From positions 1 to 42,512 of IMG/VR virus record IMGVR_UViG_3300038701_001089: 42,512 bases of DNA; one strand, written 5' to 3'. Below the pieces are notes generated by a model, which ran no database searches, had not been told where the DNA came from, and worked only from the letters and a program-made list of their open reading frames with translations. Source of the DNA: a virus. Shown piece after piece: positions 1 through 7,901 of this stretch. Positions within the stretch are counted from its first letter, which is position 1. Every line of letters begins with the position of its first letter. The translations under genes were made by a program, and so were the position numbers.

Positions 1-126
1 TATCTTGCTTTGTGGATCCTGAATATATTTATACGTACATCTGATACCGTAATGTCATTATCAGATACAAACTGTATTTTGCCACCGTTGGCCTCCCATG
101 TGTCTAACGTATAAACTGTTGTCGTT
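1..126. repeat. Terminal overlap, left copy
   Basis: The first 126 bases recur exactly at 42386-42511. The repeat lies inside the coding sequence of the fibre-like gene, and joining base 42385 to base 1 completes that gene with a stop codon. This is best read as the overlap of a circular assembly rather than a biological terminal repeat. The unit genome is then 42385 bp. Confidence 0.9.
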
Positions 127-1397
127 TTGTTGTAAGCTTGGCTGTTCCCGTTACCCTTATCTACTTGGTATGTTGTTGGGTAAATAGCCCCTACAGCTCC
201 ACCGATGTTTATCCAATATTTAAACTCTGTAGCGGACGGACTATTTTGGGTTATTGTCCAGTCTAAGCTAATGTCGTATGCGTCCCCTTCCAAACCTATT
301 ATGGTGCTATCGGTTACGTTGTACAAGCTATCTATACCGCAAGGTAACTGCGAGTTCAATACAACCTCTCTATTTATTAGAATGGTCTGCGTATCGCCCG
401 CACCTATTGACCATGTACTCGTAGCATCGTAAATGCTTTCCCATCCTGTTATACAGTTAGGGTCTTGCCATGTGGCGTTGCCTGTGGCATCGCTTGTTAG
501 TACGTAGCCGTCTGCTTCAGTGCCGTCGGATATGAGCATCCCACCTGTGGTTGAGATAGCTATTTCATTAGGGGTAATATCAATTGTAGATATGTCAACA
601 CCATCACTTGATTTTAGGTTTACCTTATCTTTCCTTACATAAATATATTCTTCTGCACCCAACCCTTCGGTCGTATCAATTACAACTAAAGAAGCCTCTA
701 ACGCCTCTACATCTTCATTAAAGGTAACCCCACCATAACCCTTTATATTTGTTTGGGCTATATCAGTGCCTTTTATTACCATTCCTGAATTATACTCCCC
801 ACTTTCGTTCAAATACAGGTCTGATCCACTTATCAACTCTGATGTAACAAAATCGTCTATACTATCGTGGTATACATTTATTGAACCCACAACATGCAAA
901 GCCGCACTAGGGCTTGTAGTACCTATACCTACATTAGCAGTAGTATCAGTTAATATAACATCTAATGAGTCGTTACACGTCCACGGTAAACACCTGTCAA
1001 CAGCAACTACGTTGCTTGTATCTCTGTAGATCGTACCTGTATTGGTTACACCCGCGCTTGTAGGTTGCCTTTGCGTTACTGGATAGTTTATGTAATTGCT
1101 TGTTATACTGTCTATTGATATTGGAGCGGGAAAGTCCACAAACCCCTCAAAGCGTATCGTATCACCTGCTATAATAAGCGTATCGCCAAAAGCAAAGATA
1201 TAGCTTGTATCTGTACCGCTTACCATGCGATAACCCGCACCGCCCTCTGTATTGGCTATAGAGGTAACTACTACCGTGTCGTTCTCGTACGACCTATCGT
1301 ACGCACCGCCTACACTTAAAAACGTGGAGCTATCCACTACCTGTCCAAATGCCGTAAAGCTAACGGCTACCAATACTAATGTTATCAACTTTCTCAT
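1..1397 (-). CDS. Fibre-like virion protein with signal peptide
   Basis: A 465-codon frame opens with ATG at 1397, directly after the stop of the preceding gene (TAAATG). It stays open to base 1, and its TAA is completed by base 42385 across the circle junction, overlapping the next ATG (TAATG). The N-terminus is a classical Sec signal peptide of about 19 residues ending AFGQ, a cleavage context typical of Bacteroidota. Near residue 150 it carries NVGIGTTSPSAALHV, a motif common in tail-fibre and surface adhesin proteins of this phylum and its phages. The rest is Thr/Ser/Asp-rich and beta-strand-like. Its position after the terminase and before the tail genes suggests a fibre or adhesin that contacts the host. 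The signal peptide is odd for a virion protein, and an exported phage-encoded adhesin is the alternative. Confidence 0.75.
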   Translation of the reverse strand, partial: MRKLITLVLVAVSFTAFGQVVDSSTFLSVGGAYDRSYENDTVVVTSIANTEGGAGYRMVSGTDTSYIFAFGDTLIIAGDTIRFEGFVDFPAPISIDSITSNYINYPVTQRQPTSAGVTNTGTIYRDTSNVVAVDRCLPWTCNDSLDVILTDTTANVGIGTTSPSAALHVVGSINVYHDSIDDFVTSELISGSDLYLNESGEYNSGMVIKGTDIAQTNIKGYGGVTFNEDVEALEASLVVIDTTEGLGAEEYIYVRKDKVNLKSSDGVDISTIDITPNEIAISTTGGMLISDGTEADGYVLTSDATGNATWQDPNCITGWESIYDATSTWSIGAGDTQTILINREVVLNSQLPCGIDSLYNVTDSTIIGLEGDAYDISLDWTITQNSPSATEFKYWINIGGAVGAIYPTTYQVDKGNGNSQAYNKTTTVYTLDTWEANGGKIQFVSDNDITVSDVRINIFRIHKAR

Positions 1398-1967
1398 TTA
1401 TACCTTGTTTATCGTGAATTTTAAATCCCAATTCCCATCCTCTCTGTAGTAAGCCCCTAAATTACCTTCAGGCGTAACCTCCCACTTCCAATCCTCATTC
1501 TGCGCAACAGATGCCGTATTACCTATGCCCTTATAACCTGTGAACGTAAAGAAGTCGCCCCCTAACGTAGGTGCGGTGCTCGCGGTTTCTAACACTACGT
1601 TCTGTGAGCTATCGCCTACAATATTGCCTGCGTTATCATAAACCCTTACAAACTTAACCTTAATAGCATTATAACTACCACCAACAACACTTACTGTCAA
1701 TGGCGTATTAATGTCATCGGTTTGCAGCGTTGCCCATATCTTATAGTCGTTATCGCCTGTAAAGAAGTCGGCAGAAGCCATATCGAACGTGATAGTTCCT
1801 GAACCGTCTGTGGTGGTCTCAAACCTATATATCGAGCCTTGTGTATTCTCTCCGTACACGTAAACATCAGTACTTAAACTAGCACACGTGCCTAGCGTTA
1901 GGTTTTGTGTGCTTCCTGTTTTGGGCTTCGTAAGCCTACATGCTCTTACTGGGGTTATACACGCCAT
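1398..1967 (-). CDS. Putative virion protein downstream of the terminase
   Basis: 189 residues. ATG at 1967 follows a well-formed Bacteroidota-type promoter (1988-2019), so this gene can be transcribed independently of the terminase operon. The sequence is Thr/Gly/Asp-rich, has no hydrophobic segment and reads as beta-sandwich-like (for example TDGSGTITFDMASADFF). I recognise no named domain. A dedicated promoter together with a fibre-like gene immediately downstream fits an abundant structural protein, such as a capsid decoration or fibre-associated protein. The structural role is inferred from context only. Confidence 0.6.
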   Translation of the reverse strand: MACITPVRACRLTKPKTGSTQNLTLGTCASLSTDVYVYGENTQGSIYRFETTTDGSGTITFDMASADFFTGDNDYKIWATLQTDDINTPLTVSVVGGSYNAIKVKFVRVYDNAGNIVGDSSQNVVLETASTAPTLGGDFFTFTGYKGIGNTASVAQNEDWKWEVTPEGNLGAYYREDGNWDLKFTINKV

Positions 1968-1987
1968 TGCATTGCTATTTAGTTACT

Positions 1988-2019
1988 CAAAGATACAAAT
2001 TATATCAGACTACGCTCAA
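1988..2019 (-). promoter_or_regulatory. Bacteroidota-type promoter for the 1967 gene
   Basis: On the minus strand, TTG (2019-2017) is followed by 21 bases and then TATCTTTG (1995-1988). This matches the flavobacterial consensus TTG-N17-23-TAnnTTTG. The -7 box lies 21 bases before the ATG at 1967, and the -33 box overlaps the end of the large terminase gene. Confidence 0.65.
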
Positions 2020-3279
2020 TATTTTTGGTAGTCTTGTATTGATAAATGTTCTGTGGTGTGTCCAGTCGTTATACCTCAGTGTGTCAAGCAGGTGCGTTAG
2101 CCTGCTATCGCCTGTTTTATCTATCTTGCCGTCTTTCATGCTTACAAGCCTACAATCCTCTATCAAGTACTCACAGCGCGGGTGTATCTTTCTGTTAGGG
2201 TAATGCTTTAATAGCACGTTAGACACGCCCCTACTGTCTTCTAACGATGGGTTTTTACGTGGCACACGTATAACTGGGTTCAGCTTGTTCTTTATTATCT
2301 GCCAGTCTGTTAACCTAGAACCCGATCGCCTTGCATTACCACTAGCATCGCCCGTGGCTATTATTTGCATATGACCGTACTTAGCTTGTATTAGGTCGCA
2401 TAATTCCTCTGTGTTTGAGTTGCTTATTCTGAACTCATCTAAGGTGTAGTAGTAGTCGTGCCCGAACTGATGCACACTAGCTGTCATCGGGTCTACGTTG
2501 AAGTCAAACGACACGTACAGCGGTTGGTTTGGCTTAAATTCGATAGTGTCATCTATCAAGCTTTCATCCCAGTTGAACATAAACGGGTTCTCTACTGAAG
2601 GTATACCCCACTCCCCTAAGAAGTACACGCGGTAAAAGTTCGGGTCTAGTTCGGCCTTTAGCTGCAATGCCGCGATGTCTTCATCAGTAAGCCACGCATT
2701 ATCTTTAAAGGTGGTTTCAACTATTGTTCTGTTTATGACCGTATTCCCGAACACTTTAGGCCATTCCCCATCAAAGAAAAAGCCTTTTACCCAACTGTTT
2801 ACATTGGTAGGGTTAAACGTTAGCATTATCTGCTTATAGTTAGGTAGCGTTCCCCTTATACGTGTGTCCAGCTGGTTAAAGTCTTCACGACTTAGCTCAG
2901 TTGCCTCTTCTATCCATGCACCAGTAGGTGAACTAATGGATTTTATTTTTTCTGGGTCATCAATACCTATGCAAATGATCTCATTGCCTGTATGGGTGTG
3001 TTTAATTGAGTGTAGCGTTTGGTTAAAGGTAAATTCGTTGCGTAAGCCCATTTCCTCAATGCGTGCCTTTAGCTCCTTCCATATCGAATTTTCGATCATT
3101 CGAGCTACCTTCCTAACACACAAAAAACGATGCCCTTGCTCGGACACCGTTCGTAGTATTATCTTTTGAGACGCGAATACGGATTTACCCGAACCAGCTG
3201 AACCCTTTAGTGCTAGATACCTATCTGTGTTATCTAGTAAAACTACATAGGTCTCATTTATGTGTACTTTGGCTTTCAA
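2005..3279 (-). CDS. terL: Terminase large subunit (DNA packaging ATPase/nuclease)
   Basis: 424 residues, the usual TerL length. The ATPase domain shows Walker A GSAGSGKS at residues 26-33 and a Walker B-like AWIEEA at 121-126. The C-terminal RNase H-like nuclease shows SFDFNVDP near 257, GDASG near 310 and DSRLTHLLDTLRY near 391-403, supplying the expected acidic metal ligands. TerL docks on the portal, drives DNA into the prohead and cuts the concatemer. The start appears to be TTG at 3279, which overlaps the HNH stop (TTGA), because no in-frame ATG precedes the Walker A motif at a sensible distance. It forms a packaging operon with the HNH and small terminase genes just upstream. Confidence 0.93.
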   Translation of the reverse strand: MKAKVHINETYVVLLDNTDRYLALKGSAGSGKSVFASQKIILRTVSEQGHRFLCVRKVARMIENSIWKELKARIEEMGLRNEFTFNQTLHSIKHTHTGNEIICIGIDDPEKIKSISSPTGAWIEEATELSREDFNQLDTRIRGTLPNYKQIMLTFNPTNVNSWVKGFFFDGEWPKVFGNTVINRTIVETTFKDNAWLTDEDIAALQLKAELDPNFYRVYFLGEWGIPSVENPFMFNWDESLIDDTIEFKPNQPLYVSFDFNVDPMTASVHQFGHDYYYTLDEFRISNSNTEELCDLIQAKYGHMQIIATGDASGNARRSGSRLTDWQIIKNKLNPVIRVPRKNPSLEDSRGVSNVLLKHYPNRKIHPRCEYLIEDCRLVSMKDGKIDKTGDSRLTHLLDTLRYNDWTHHRTFINTRLPKILSVV

Positions 3280-3980
3280 ATGTCTTTATCAATACTGTCC
3301 ATAAATTCCTGCACAACGTCAATAATAAACTGTTCGCGCTTGTCTTTTAATATCTTGTGAGCGACCTGTGATCGAGTGCCTAACCTCTCAGTGATACACT
3401 CCACGTCATCACTAACGACCTTTAGCGTCCTTCCAGTTGTTAACTGGACTTCAAACCAAATATGAGAGTCGTTTACCTTTACGTCACTTACCGCCTTTAC
3501 TTCGTGTGCCGTGAATTTGTGTGCTCCTACTTGCATTGTGTGTTTTTTTGGAAGTCTAACGTGTTTTGTTGATACATCAACTTTAGTCTTGGCTTTGTGA
3601 CATCCCTTACAAAGCCCTTGGTAATTCCACATACCCATTCCACCGCCACCCTTACATACGGGTATAATGTGATCAGCATCAACCCAATCATTATTGCATA
3701 ACTTACACTTTTGTCCCTGCGTTTTTCGTAGCTCATCCCTTATGTCAGACATGTACCCCTTAGCTATATAAAAAGCTTTACTTAAACTGCCCGAACATTC
3801 TTTACTTGCCCACTTTGTTCTGCGACCAGTTAGCTCCACACCACACCCACATGCACACTTGTTATCTACCACTTTATACTGAAAGTGGGAAGCCTTTACT
3901 TTCTTTTGTATACGGCTATAAGGCTCAATAACCCCCATAGAAAGCAACTCCGCGTACTTCTCTTTAGTGTACTCGATCAT
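3276..3980 (-). CDS. HNH endonuclease of the packaging module
   Basis: 234 residues. An N-terminal zinc-knuckle-like segment (CACGCG, residues 42-47, with another Cys near 62) is followed by a clear HNH core: CKLC at 92-95, DADHIIP at 101-107, an Asn near 119, and CKGCH at 124-128. HNH proteins encoded next to TerL are known in many tailed phages to assist terminase cleavage, and that role fits here because the gene sits between the two terminase subunits. The C-terminal 100 residues (Asp/Val-rich) are not recognised. ATG at 3980 lies two bases after the small terminase stop. A homing-type HNH is the alternative. Confidence 0.82.
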   Translation of the reverse strand: MIEYTKEKYAELLSMGVIEPYSRIQKKVKASHFQYKVVDNKCACGCGVELTGRRTKWASKECSGSLSKAFYIAKGYMSDIRDELRKTQGQKCKLCNNDWVDADHIIPVCKGGGGMGMWNYQGLCKGCHKAKTKVDVSTKHVRLPKKHTMQVGAHKFTAHEVKAVSDVKVNDSHIWFEVQLTTGRTLKVVSDDVECITERLGTRSQVAHKILKDKREQFIIDVVQEFMDSIDKDI

Positions 3981-3982
3981 AA

Positions 3983-4444
3983 CTAAATATCCTTTTTAGG
4001 CACTGACACCACCTCAATAGTTTTAATACTACCCGACACCTCCTGTTCGCTCTTATCTTTCAGTCCTAGATCACGAGCTATTATGTTGCTATTGAATAAA
4101 CCAGCAGCCGCACCAGTGAACTTCTGATTGTAGATAATATTACCTATATGTGTAATGATTTCAGAAAATGCTTCTTTGGTTTTGTAGTGCTCAAGGTTGC
4201 AAACGCCTAGATGAACATATAAACCCTCCCACGTGTATGGCACTCTGTGTTGTGTTTCCTTCTTCTCGGTGTTCCTATCAGTACGCCTTGTTTCAGTCGA
4301 CACTAAAGGGCTATTATCACACGTATCAAAGTAACCTTTTACATCGTCCCATAGCTCTTCAGGGCTTCTGTACTTAGGGTTCCTGCCTAAGTCTTTCGGG
4401 TCTATATTCCTCCAAAACTGGTTTCCTTTACGTTTGTCTTTCAT
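3983..4444 (-). CDS. terS: Terminase small subunit (gp3-like)
   Basis: 153 residues resembling the DNA-packaging gp3/small terminase family: a start with NPKYRSPEELW, then PYTWEGLYVHLGV, a central helix-rich part, and a C-terminal block (FNSNIIARDLGLKDKSEQE) often seen in these proteins. It should bind the packaging start site and load the large subunit. ATG at 4444 overlaps the stop of the upstream membrane peptide gene (ATGA). It begins the terS-HNH-terL cluster. No packaging site could be identified by eye. Confidence 0.7.
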   Translation of the reverse strand: MKDKRKGNQFWRNIDPKDLGRNPKYRSPEELWDDVKGYFDTCDNSPLVSTETRRTDRNTEKKETQHRVPYTWEGLYVHLGVCNLEHYKTKEAFSEIITHIGNIIYNQKFTGAAAGLFNSNIIARDLGLKDKSEQEVSGSIKTIEVVSVPKKDI

Positions 4445-4575
4445 AACCCCTGTGTTGCTATTACGTAATACGCCTTGAGCTTAACGTAAGCTCCGAAACA
4501 TGCTAGCCCCAACATGGCTATTATTGCTATAGTTAGTACTGAGAAAAGTCCTGCTGCTTTTATTTTATCTTTCAT
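4441..4575 (-). CDS. Small membrane peptide, 44 aa
   Basis: A short frame with ATG at 4575 and a stop overlapping the terS start (ATGA). One transmembrane helix spans residues 8-33 (AGLFSVLTIAIIAMLGLACF and following residues). Function is unknown. The tight overlap with terS supports it being a real gene. Confidence 0.55.
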   Translation of the reverse strand: MKDKIKAAGLFSVLTIAIIAMLGLACFGAYVKLKAYYVIATQGL

Positions 4576-4649
4576 GGATTCCTTTTACCTTGTTCTATTC
4601 GCTCACCCAATTTCTATCCCATACATCCCGCCTTTACGAAATAGGCTCA

Positions 4650-5051
4650 TTATCGCTCTAGCTTTATTTCAGTTACATCTCCATCGGGCACTATGCTTAT
4701 TGTTTTGAAGTCACCAACAAGTAACGTTACCCATACAGAAAGGTAATGATTTATGTTAAGTACACTGAATACTGGTGCTATTTTTATGTTTGACCCGTCA
4801 TCTAAGCCGTTATCTATGTACACTGCACCCCACTTAATATATTTAATATGGTAAGTAACATCATCCCCATTTATAGATACTTGGCTTGTGTTAGTGTATA
4901 TCACAGCATCACTTGTCCTTACGTGGTAAAGGTGCGTGCCCACCCCGAATATGGTTGCTAGGATGATGAAGATGGTTACGTAATTTCCTATGCTTGAGAT
5001 AGCGTTCAGTATGTCCATGCCTGTTATTTCTTTTTCTATTTTAAATTCCAT
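4650..5051 (-). CDS. Membrane-anchored protein of unknown function
   Basis: 133 residues. A transmembrane helix near residues 20-42 (YVTIFIILATIFGVGTHLYH) is followed by a soluble, probably beta-rich domain of about 90 residues (SDAVIYTNTSQVSINGDDV and onward). The topology suggests a short cytoplasmic tail and an exported domain, or the reverse. No family recognised. It lies alone between small early-type genes and the terminase cluster, with a 43-base gap upstream. A superinfection-related role is possible but not shown. Confidence 0.6.
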   Translation of the reverse strand: MEFKIEKEITGMDILNAISSIGNYVTIFIILATIFGVGTHLYHVRTSDAVIYTNTSQVSINGDDVTYHIKYIKWGAVYIDNGLDDGSNIKIAPVFSVLNINHYLSVWVTLLVGDFKTISIVPDGDVTEIKLER

Positions 5052-5094
5052 GGTTAGTAAAGTTACTCAATTTTTATGCCTGTCAAAATACTCG

Positions 5095-5304
5095 TCAAAT
5101 ACGATCCAATCGTTTACGTTCTTTAAAAATAGCCTCTCCTTTGGCTTGCATCCCTTGTTCACTCCACGCCTTGTGGTACTCTGTGTGTTCTTTCGGCACT
5201 TCAATTACTGGCATACCACCAGCAACGCGCCACATGTTAGTAGCTAGCATGCAGCTTTGCGCGTATGGGCTTAGGTCATTGTAGTCTTCTTTACTTCTTT
5301 CCAT
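5095..5304 (-). CDS. Hypothetical protein, 69 aa
   Basis: Soluble 69-residue protein with a charged C-terminus (KGEAIFKERKRLDRI). Not recognised. Its ATG at 5304 lies 34 bases inside the upstream gene, a longer overlap than most here, so the start is less certain. Confidence 0.5.
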   Translation of the reverse strand: MERSKEDYNDLSPYAQSCMLATNMWRVAGGMPVIEVPKEHTEYHKAWSEQGMQAKGEAIFKERKRLDRI

Positions 5305-5453
5305 ATTATCGTAGTCCCTAGTTTTGATGCTTTAGCAGTTTGCTGTGCTTGCTCTTTCGTTGCAAACTTTACCGCCTTTTTTCGATCCGTCATTACATCC
5401 CCTTTACCGTAAAAAAGGTTTGTATCTGTGTACTTTAGTATGTAGCACCTCAT
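5271..5453 (-). CDS. Hypothetical protein, 60 aa
   Basis: Small basic protein beginning MRCYILKYTDTNLFYG, with a KKAVKFATKEQAQQTAK helix. The pattern (compact strand, then AVKFATKEQA) resembles small phage proteins that read as a beta-beta-alpha unit. No function assigned. ATG at 5453 overlaps the upstream stop. Confidence 0.55.
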   Translation of the reverse strand: MRCYILKYTDTNLFYGKGDVMTDRKKAVKFATKEQAQQTAKASKLGTTIIWKEVKKTTMT

Positions 5454-5752
5454 AATAGACCGTACTTAATGCAGTTAGCTTCGAGGGTATCATCTATAGC
5501 ATATCCGTTGATTTGCCTTATTAGACTGCAACTGTTTGTGTCGATAGTGCATACGAAACCTACAGTCCCGTAGTAATCAACTACTTCACCAGCTGGCGAC
5601 ACTTCAGGGTGTAACCCGTAACACTCTCGCATCATTTTATCAAGTGGCATTTCTATGTTCGGGACATCTATGTCCTTAACATCACTCAAAAGCCATTCTG
5701 CTTGTTCAGGCGTTATTACCTTTGCTGCTACTGCTTCTAGTATCTTTCTCAT
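5450..5752 (-). CDS. Hypothetical protein, 100 aa
   Basis: 100 residues. An N-terminal helix with AKVITPEQAEWLL resembles a short helical oligomerisation segment, and the remainder is mixed. No known family recognised. ATG at 5752 overlaps the upstream DUF551 stop (ATGA), so it is translationally coupled. Confidence 0.55.
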   Translation of the reverse strand: MRKILEAVAAKVITPEQAEWLLSDVKDIDVPNIEMPLDKMMRECYGLHPEVSPAGEVVDYYGTVGFVCTIDTNSCSLIRQINGYAIDDTLEANCIKYGLL

Positions 5753-6087
5753 TGCTTACCTGTTTTTGGTATGTACATCCATTCTGTTACTAGGTTGGTA
5801 TAGCCGAGCCCAGTCACAGACCACCTACCATTATCCTCATATTCACCAACGGAATAGCCTAAGTCCTTATCATCAAACTGAACTAATACCTCCTCAGAAT
5901 AACCATCTTCCTTAACAGGTGGCAAGCCGTCCTCCACCTTAGTCCAAGGGTTGTGTTCTTCTACTAGTTCAATAGCTTTCTCTATGGCATGGGTATGCGA
6001 CTCTTCATCTAATGCCCTTAATTGCGCAGCTGGCTCTTTGCTATTGTAATTATCAATAAGCCCTTCTAATTTCTCTATCAGTGTCAT
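5749..6087 (-). CDS. DUF551-domain protein, copy 2
   Basis: 112 residues from ATG at 6087, chosen because it overlaps the upstream stop as ATGA; the frame is open for 24 more codons upstream. The C-terminal half has the DUF551 layout: NPWTKVEDGLPPVKEDG, then VLVQFDD, GYSVGEYEDNGRWSVTG, and a closing VTEWMYIP. The N-terminus (MTLIEKLEGLIDNYNSK) is helical and matches the upstream neighbour in plan. DUF551 proteins are common small phage proteins of unknown function. The two adjacent copies look like an old duplication. Confidence 0.7.
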   Translation of the reverse strand: MTLIEKLEGLIDNYNSKEPAAQLRALDEESHTHAIEKAIELVEEHNPWTKVEDGLPPVKEDGYSEEVLVQFDDKDLGYSVGEYEDNGRWSVTGLGYTNLVTEWMYIPKTGKQ

Positions 6088-6455
6088 ATCTTTGTATTTA
6101 TATATATAGGCATTGGCATCCAATGAGTTATCTCCTTGAATGTATTGCCAATATTCCAAAAAGCAGGTATGTAGCCCTTGTCTTTATCATACCATCCTAT
6201 TGATGTCTCAACCTGTCCAGTGCTATGCTTTGATGAGCTTACACCGCTTATGAGAATATCTTCACTTGTTCCGCTTTCATCTATATCAGGTGGTTTATCG
6301 ACGCTTACCCAAGGGCTGTAACTTTTTACTATCTCCGCCGCATCGTTAATAGCATTCTCATAAGTAGTTTGATCGCTCAACATCTCATTTACTGAGCCCC
6401 CTTTGGGTAGGTACGCATTAGGCAACCTTTGTATTTTTTCTATTAGTATACTCAT
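6084..6455 (-). CDS. DUF551-domain protein, copy 1
   Basis: 123 residues from ATG at 6455, which overlaps the stop of the 26-aa peptide gene (ATGA). The N-terminal helix MSILIEKIQRLPNAYLP parallels the downstream paralogue. The DUF551-type half reads SPWVSVDKPPDIDESG, SEDILISG, then ETSIGWYDKDKGYIP and ITHWMPMP. Function unknown; probably soluble and cytoplasmic. Confidence 0.7.
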   Translation of the reverse strand: MSILIEKIQRLPNAYLPKGGSVNEMLSDQTTYENAINDAAEIVKSYSPWVSVDKPPDIDESGTSEDILISGVSSSKHSTGQVETSIGWYDKDKGYIPAFWNIGNTFKEITHWMPMPIYINTKI

Positions 6456-6532
6456 ATCTTCCTTTTTAACCACCACATAAACAGCTCTGTTGCTGCTAGT
6501 GGTATGCCTATGTAAATGAAAATTAGTGTCAT
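6452..6532 (-). CDS. Membrane micropeptide, 26 aa
   Basis: ATG at 6532 and a TGA that overlaps the next ATG (ATGA). The peptide is a single hydrophobic helix (MTLIFIYIGIPLAATELFMW) with a basic end (KRK). It fills the gap between two genes exactly, which is the main argument that it is real. Confidence 0.45.
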   Translation of the reverse strand: MTLIFIYIGIPLAATELFMWWLKRKI

Positions 6533-6544
6533 GCTAGTGTGTTT

Positions 6545-6994
6545 TTAATGTGGTAACGGTCTCCCGTAATCATAATGATCATATACTTGCTGCCAAAAAT
6601 CATCAATACTCGGAATACCTAAGTATATCGCATCGGTTAAACTGCTACATTTATCAGCCCTGTTAACCATAATTTTCATTGCCATGTCCTTGTAACCATC
6701 AGGAAGGCATTTTAACCAATCTTCAACAGTTGAGTTTACTCTAATTGAAACTTCTTCACCTCTACACATTGAAAAAAAGTCGTTAGCCGAAATTTCAGTT
6801 AGCTCGTTTACGTAGGCTCTTTTATATCGGGCGCTATCACAATAAACCTTACCGCCACCTTCAATTGATATAATTGGAGACCCGCATTCATAATCACATC
6901 CACTTAACATTCCTGCCGAAATCGCAGCATCAAACATTCTCCTCCCTTCATCGTCACCGTCAGCTATCGCAAATACTTTTTTAATTATTCCCAT
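6545..6994 (-). CDS. Hypothetical protein, 149 aa
   Basis: Soluble acidic protein, probably alpha/beta, beginning MGIIKKVFAIADGDDEGRRM. The KVFAIADGDDEG start loosely recalls Toprim-like or nucleotide-binding folds, but no catalytic set is visible and I do not assign it. First gene after the tRNA-like locus; ATG at 6994 is preceded by an A-rich leader. Confidence 0.6.
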   Translation of the reverse strand: MGIIKKVFAIADGDDEGRRMFDAAISAGMLSGCDYECGSPIISIEGGGKVYCDSARYKRAYVNELTEISANDFFSMCRGEEVSIRVNSTVEDWLKCLPDGYKDMAMKIMVNRADKCSSLTDAIYLGIPSIDDFWQQVYDHYDYGRPLPH

Positions 6995-7016
6995 TGTTTA
7001 GTTTGTTTAAATGTGT

Positions 7017-7156
7017 GGACGGGGCAGGACTCGAACCTGCAAAGTGTAGTGATCATTCCACCTAGGTAGCTGGCATCGAACCAGTCTTTCTGATGGTGTT
7101 CTCATGAGTACCAATCGAGCCGAACCTTAGCGTCTATCCAATTCCGCCACCCGTCC
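7017..7156 (-). tRNA. tRNA-like locus, leucine-type ends, enlarged centre
   Basis: Minus strand, 140 nt. A perfect 7-bp acceptor stem (GGACGGG at 7156-7150 with CCCGTCC at 7023-7017), a class II leucine-like D-arm (TGGCGGAATTGG then TAGACGC) and a perfect T-arm (GCAGG-TTCGAGT-CCTGC) are all present. The centre between D-arm and T-arm is about 50 nt too long for a leucine tRNA. An AGGT/ACCT stem could be an anticodon stem, but it encloses 56 nt that themselves contain a second T-arm-like hairpin (CTGG-TTCGATG-CCAG). I cannot assign the anticodon. It could be an intron-containing, nested or decayed tRNA gene. No 3' CCA is encoded. Confidence 0.55.
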
Positions 7157-7230
7157 ATTTAGATTACTAAGTTAAGAAACTTAACCCAAACGTGCAAATA
7201 AAGCAGGGGTTTTTACACCACAGCCGTTAA

Positions 7231-7590
7231 TTAAAGTCCGTTCTTAATAGCAGTTATCAAGCTATCAGATGTTGCGATCAGTTCAGCTTTCTGTGTTGTG
7301 GTTAAGTCGGTACGGGCTTCGATAATTGACTTGTACTCTTCGTACTCTTCCAGTATCCACCATGTTTGCTGTGGCTCGTAAGTCCCTTCAACACGGGACA
7401 CAAACTCATCGTAAGGTATACACGAGGGTTGCTCGTTCGTTCCGTAGAACTCATCATTTTCTTTGTCGTAAAAAACAAAGTCAGAACCGCTATCAATATC
7501 ATACGATAGGCTTTCATTGTCAAACAGCGTTTCTAGTGCTTCGATCTGCTCAGGTGTTACCTTTACAGCGTGTAAATGTTTTAGTTGCAT
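7231..7590 (-). CDS. Hypothetical protein, 119 aa
   Basis: Acidic soluble protein beginning MQLKHLHAVKVTPEQIEALE and ending in a helical segment. No family recognised. Its start is preceded by a 22-base leader (7588-7609 including the ATG) that is identical to the leader of the next upstream gene. Confidence 0.6.
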   Translation of the reverse strand: MQLKHLHAVKVTPEQIEALETLFDNESLSYDIDSGSDFVFYDKENDEFYGTNEQPSCIPYDEFVSRVEGTYEPQQTWWILEEYEEYKSIIEARTDLTTTQKAELIATSDSLITAIKNGL

Positions 7591-7610
7591 TGTTTATTGT
7601 TTAATGGTTG

Positions 7611-7898
7611 TTAAATGTATTCTAGTTCTAGTCGGTAGGTTTGTCCATCACGCGATGTTGACTCAACTCCCCAAAAGGTATCGGCCTCATTCAGTTCACC
7701 TTCAGTAAGGATATTATAATCTATTATGTAGTCGCATTTACGCATGTAACCCTCAACTATTTGCTCACAAGCCTCTTTTGCGTTTATGGTGAACGACATA
7801 TCCATCCTTCCGTTTTCATAGCCGCGCCATAGTACTAACCTGTCCTCAAATAAAGGTTCTAACTCTTTTGCTTTTTCTTCAATTTCTTCAATTGTCAT
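7611..7898 (-). CDS. Hypothetical protein, 95 aa
   Basis: Acidic protein with an N-terminal helix (TIEEIEEKAKELEPLFED) and a mixed C-terminal part. Not recognised. Its A-rich leader (7896-7917) duplicates that of the following gene exactly, and overlaps the stop codon of the nuclease-like gene upstream. Confidence 0.6.
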   Translation of the reverse strand: MTIEEIEEKAKELEPLFEDRLVLWRGYENGRMDMSFTINAKEACEQIVEGYMRKCDYIIDYNILTEGELNEADTFWGVESTSRDGQTYRLELEYI

Positions 7899-7901
7899 TG
7901 T

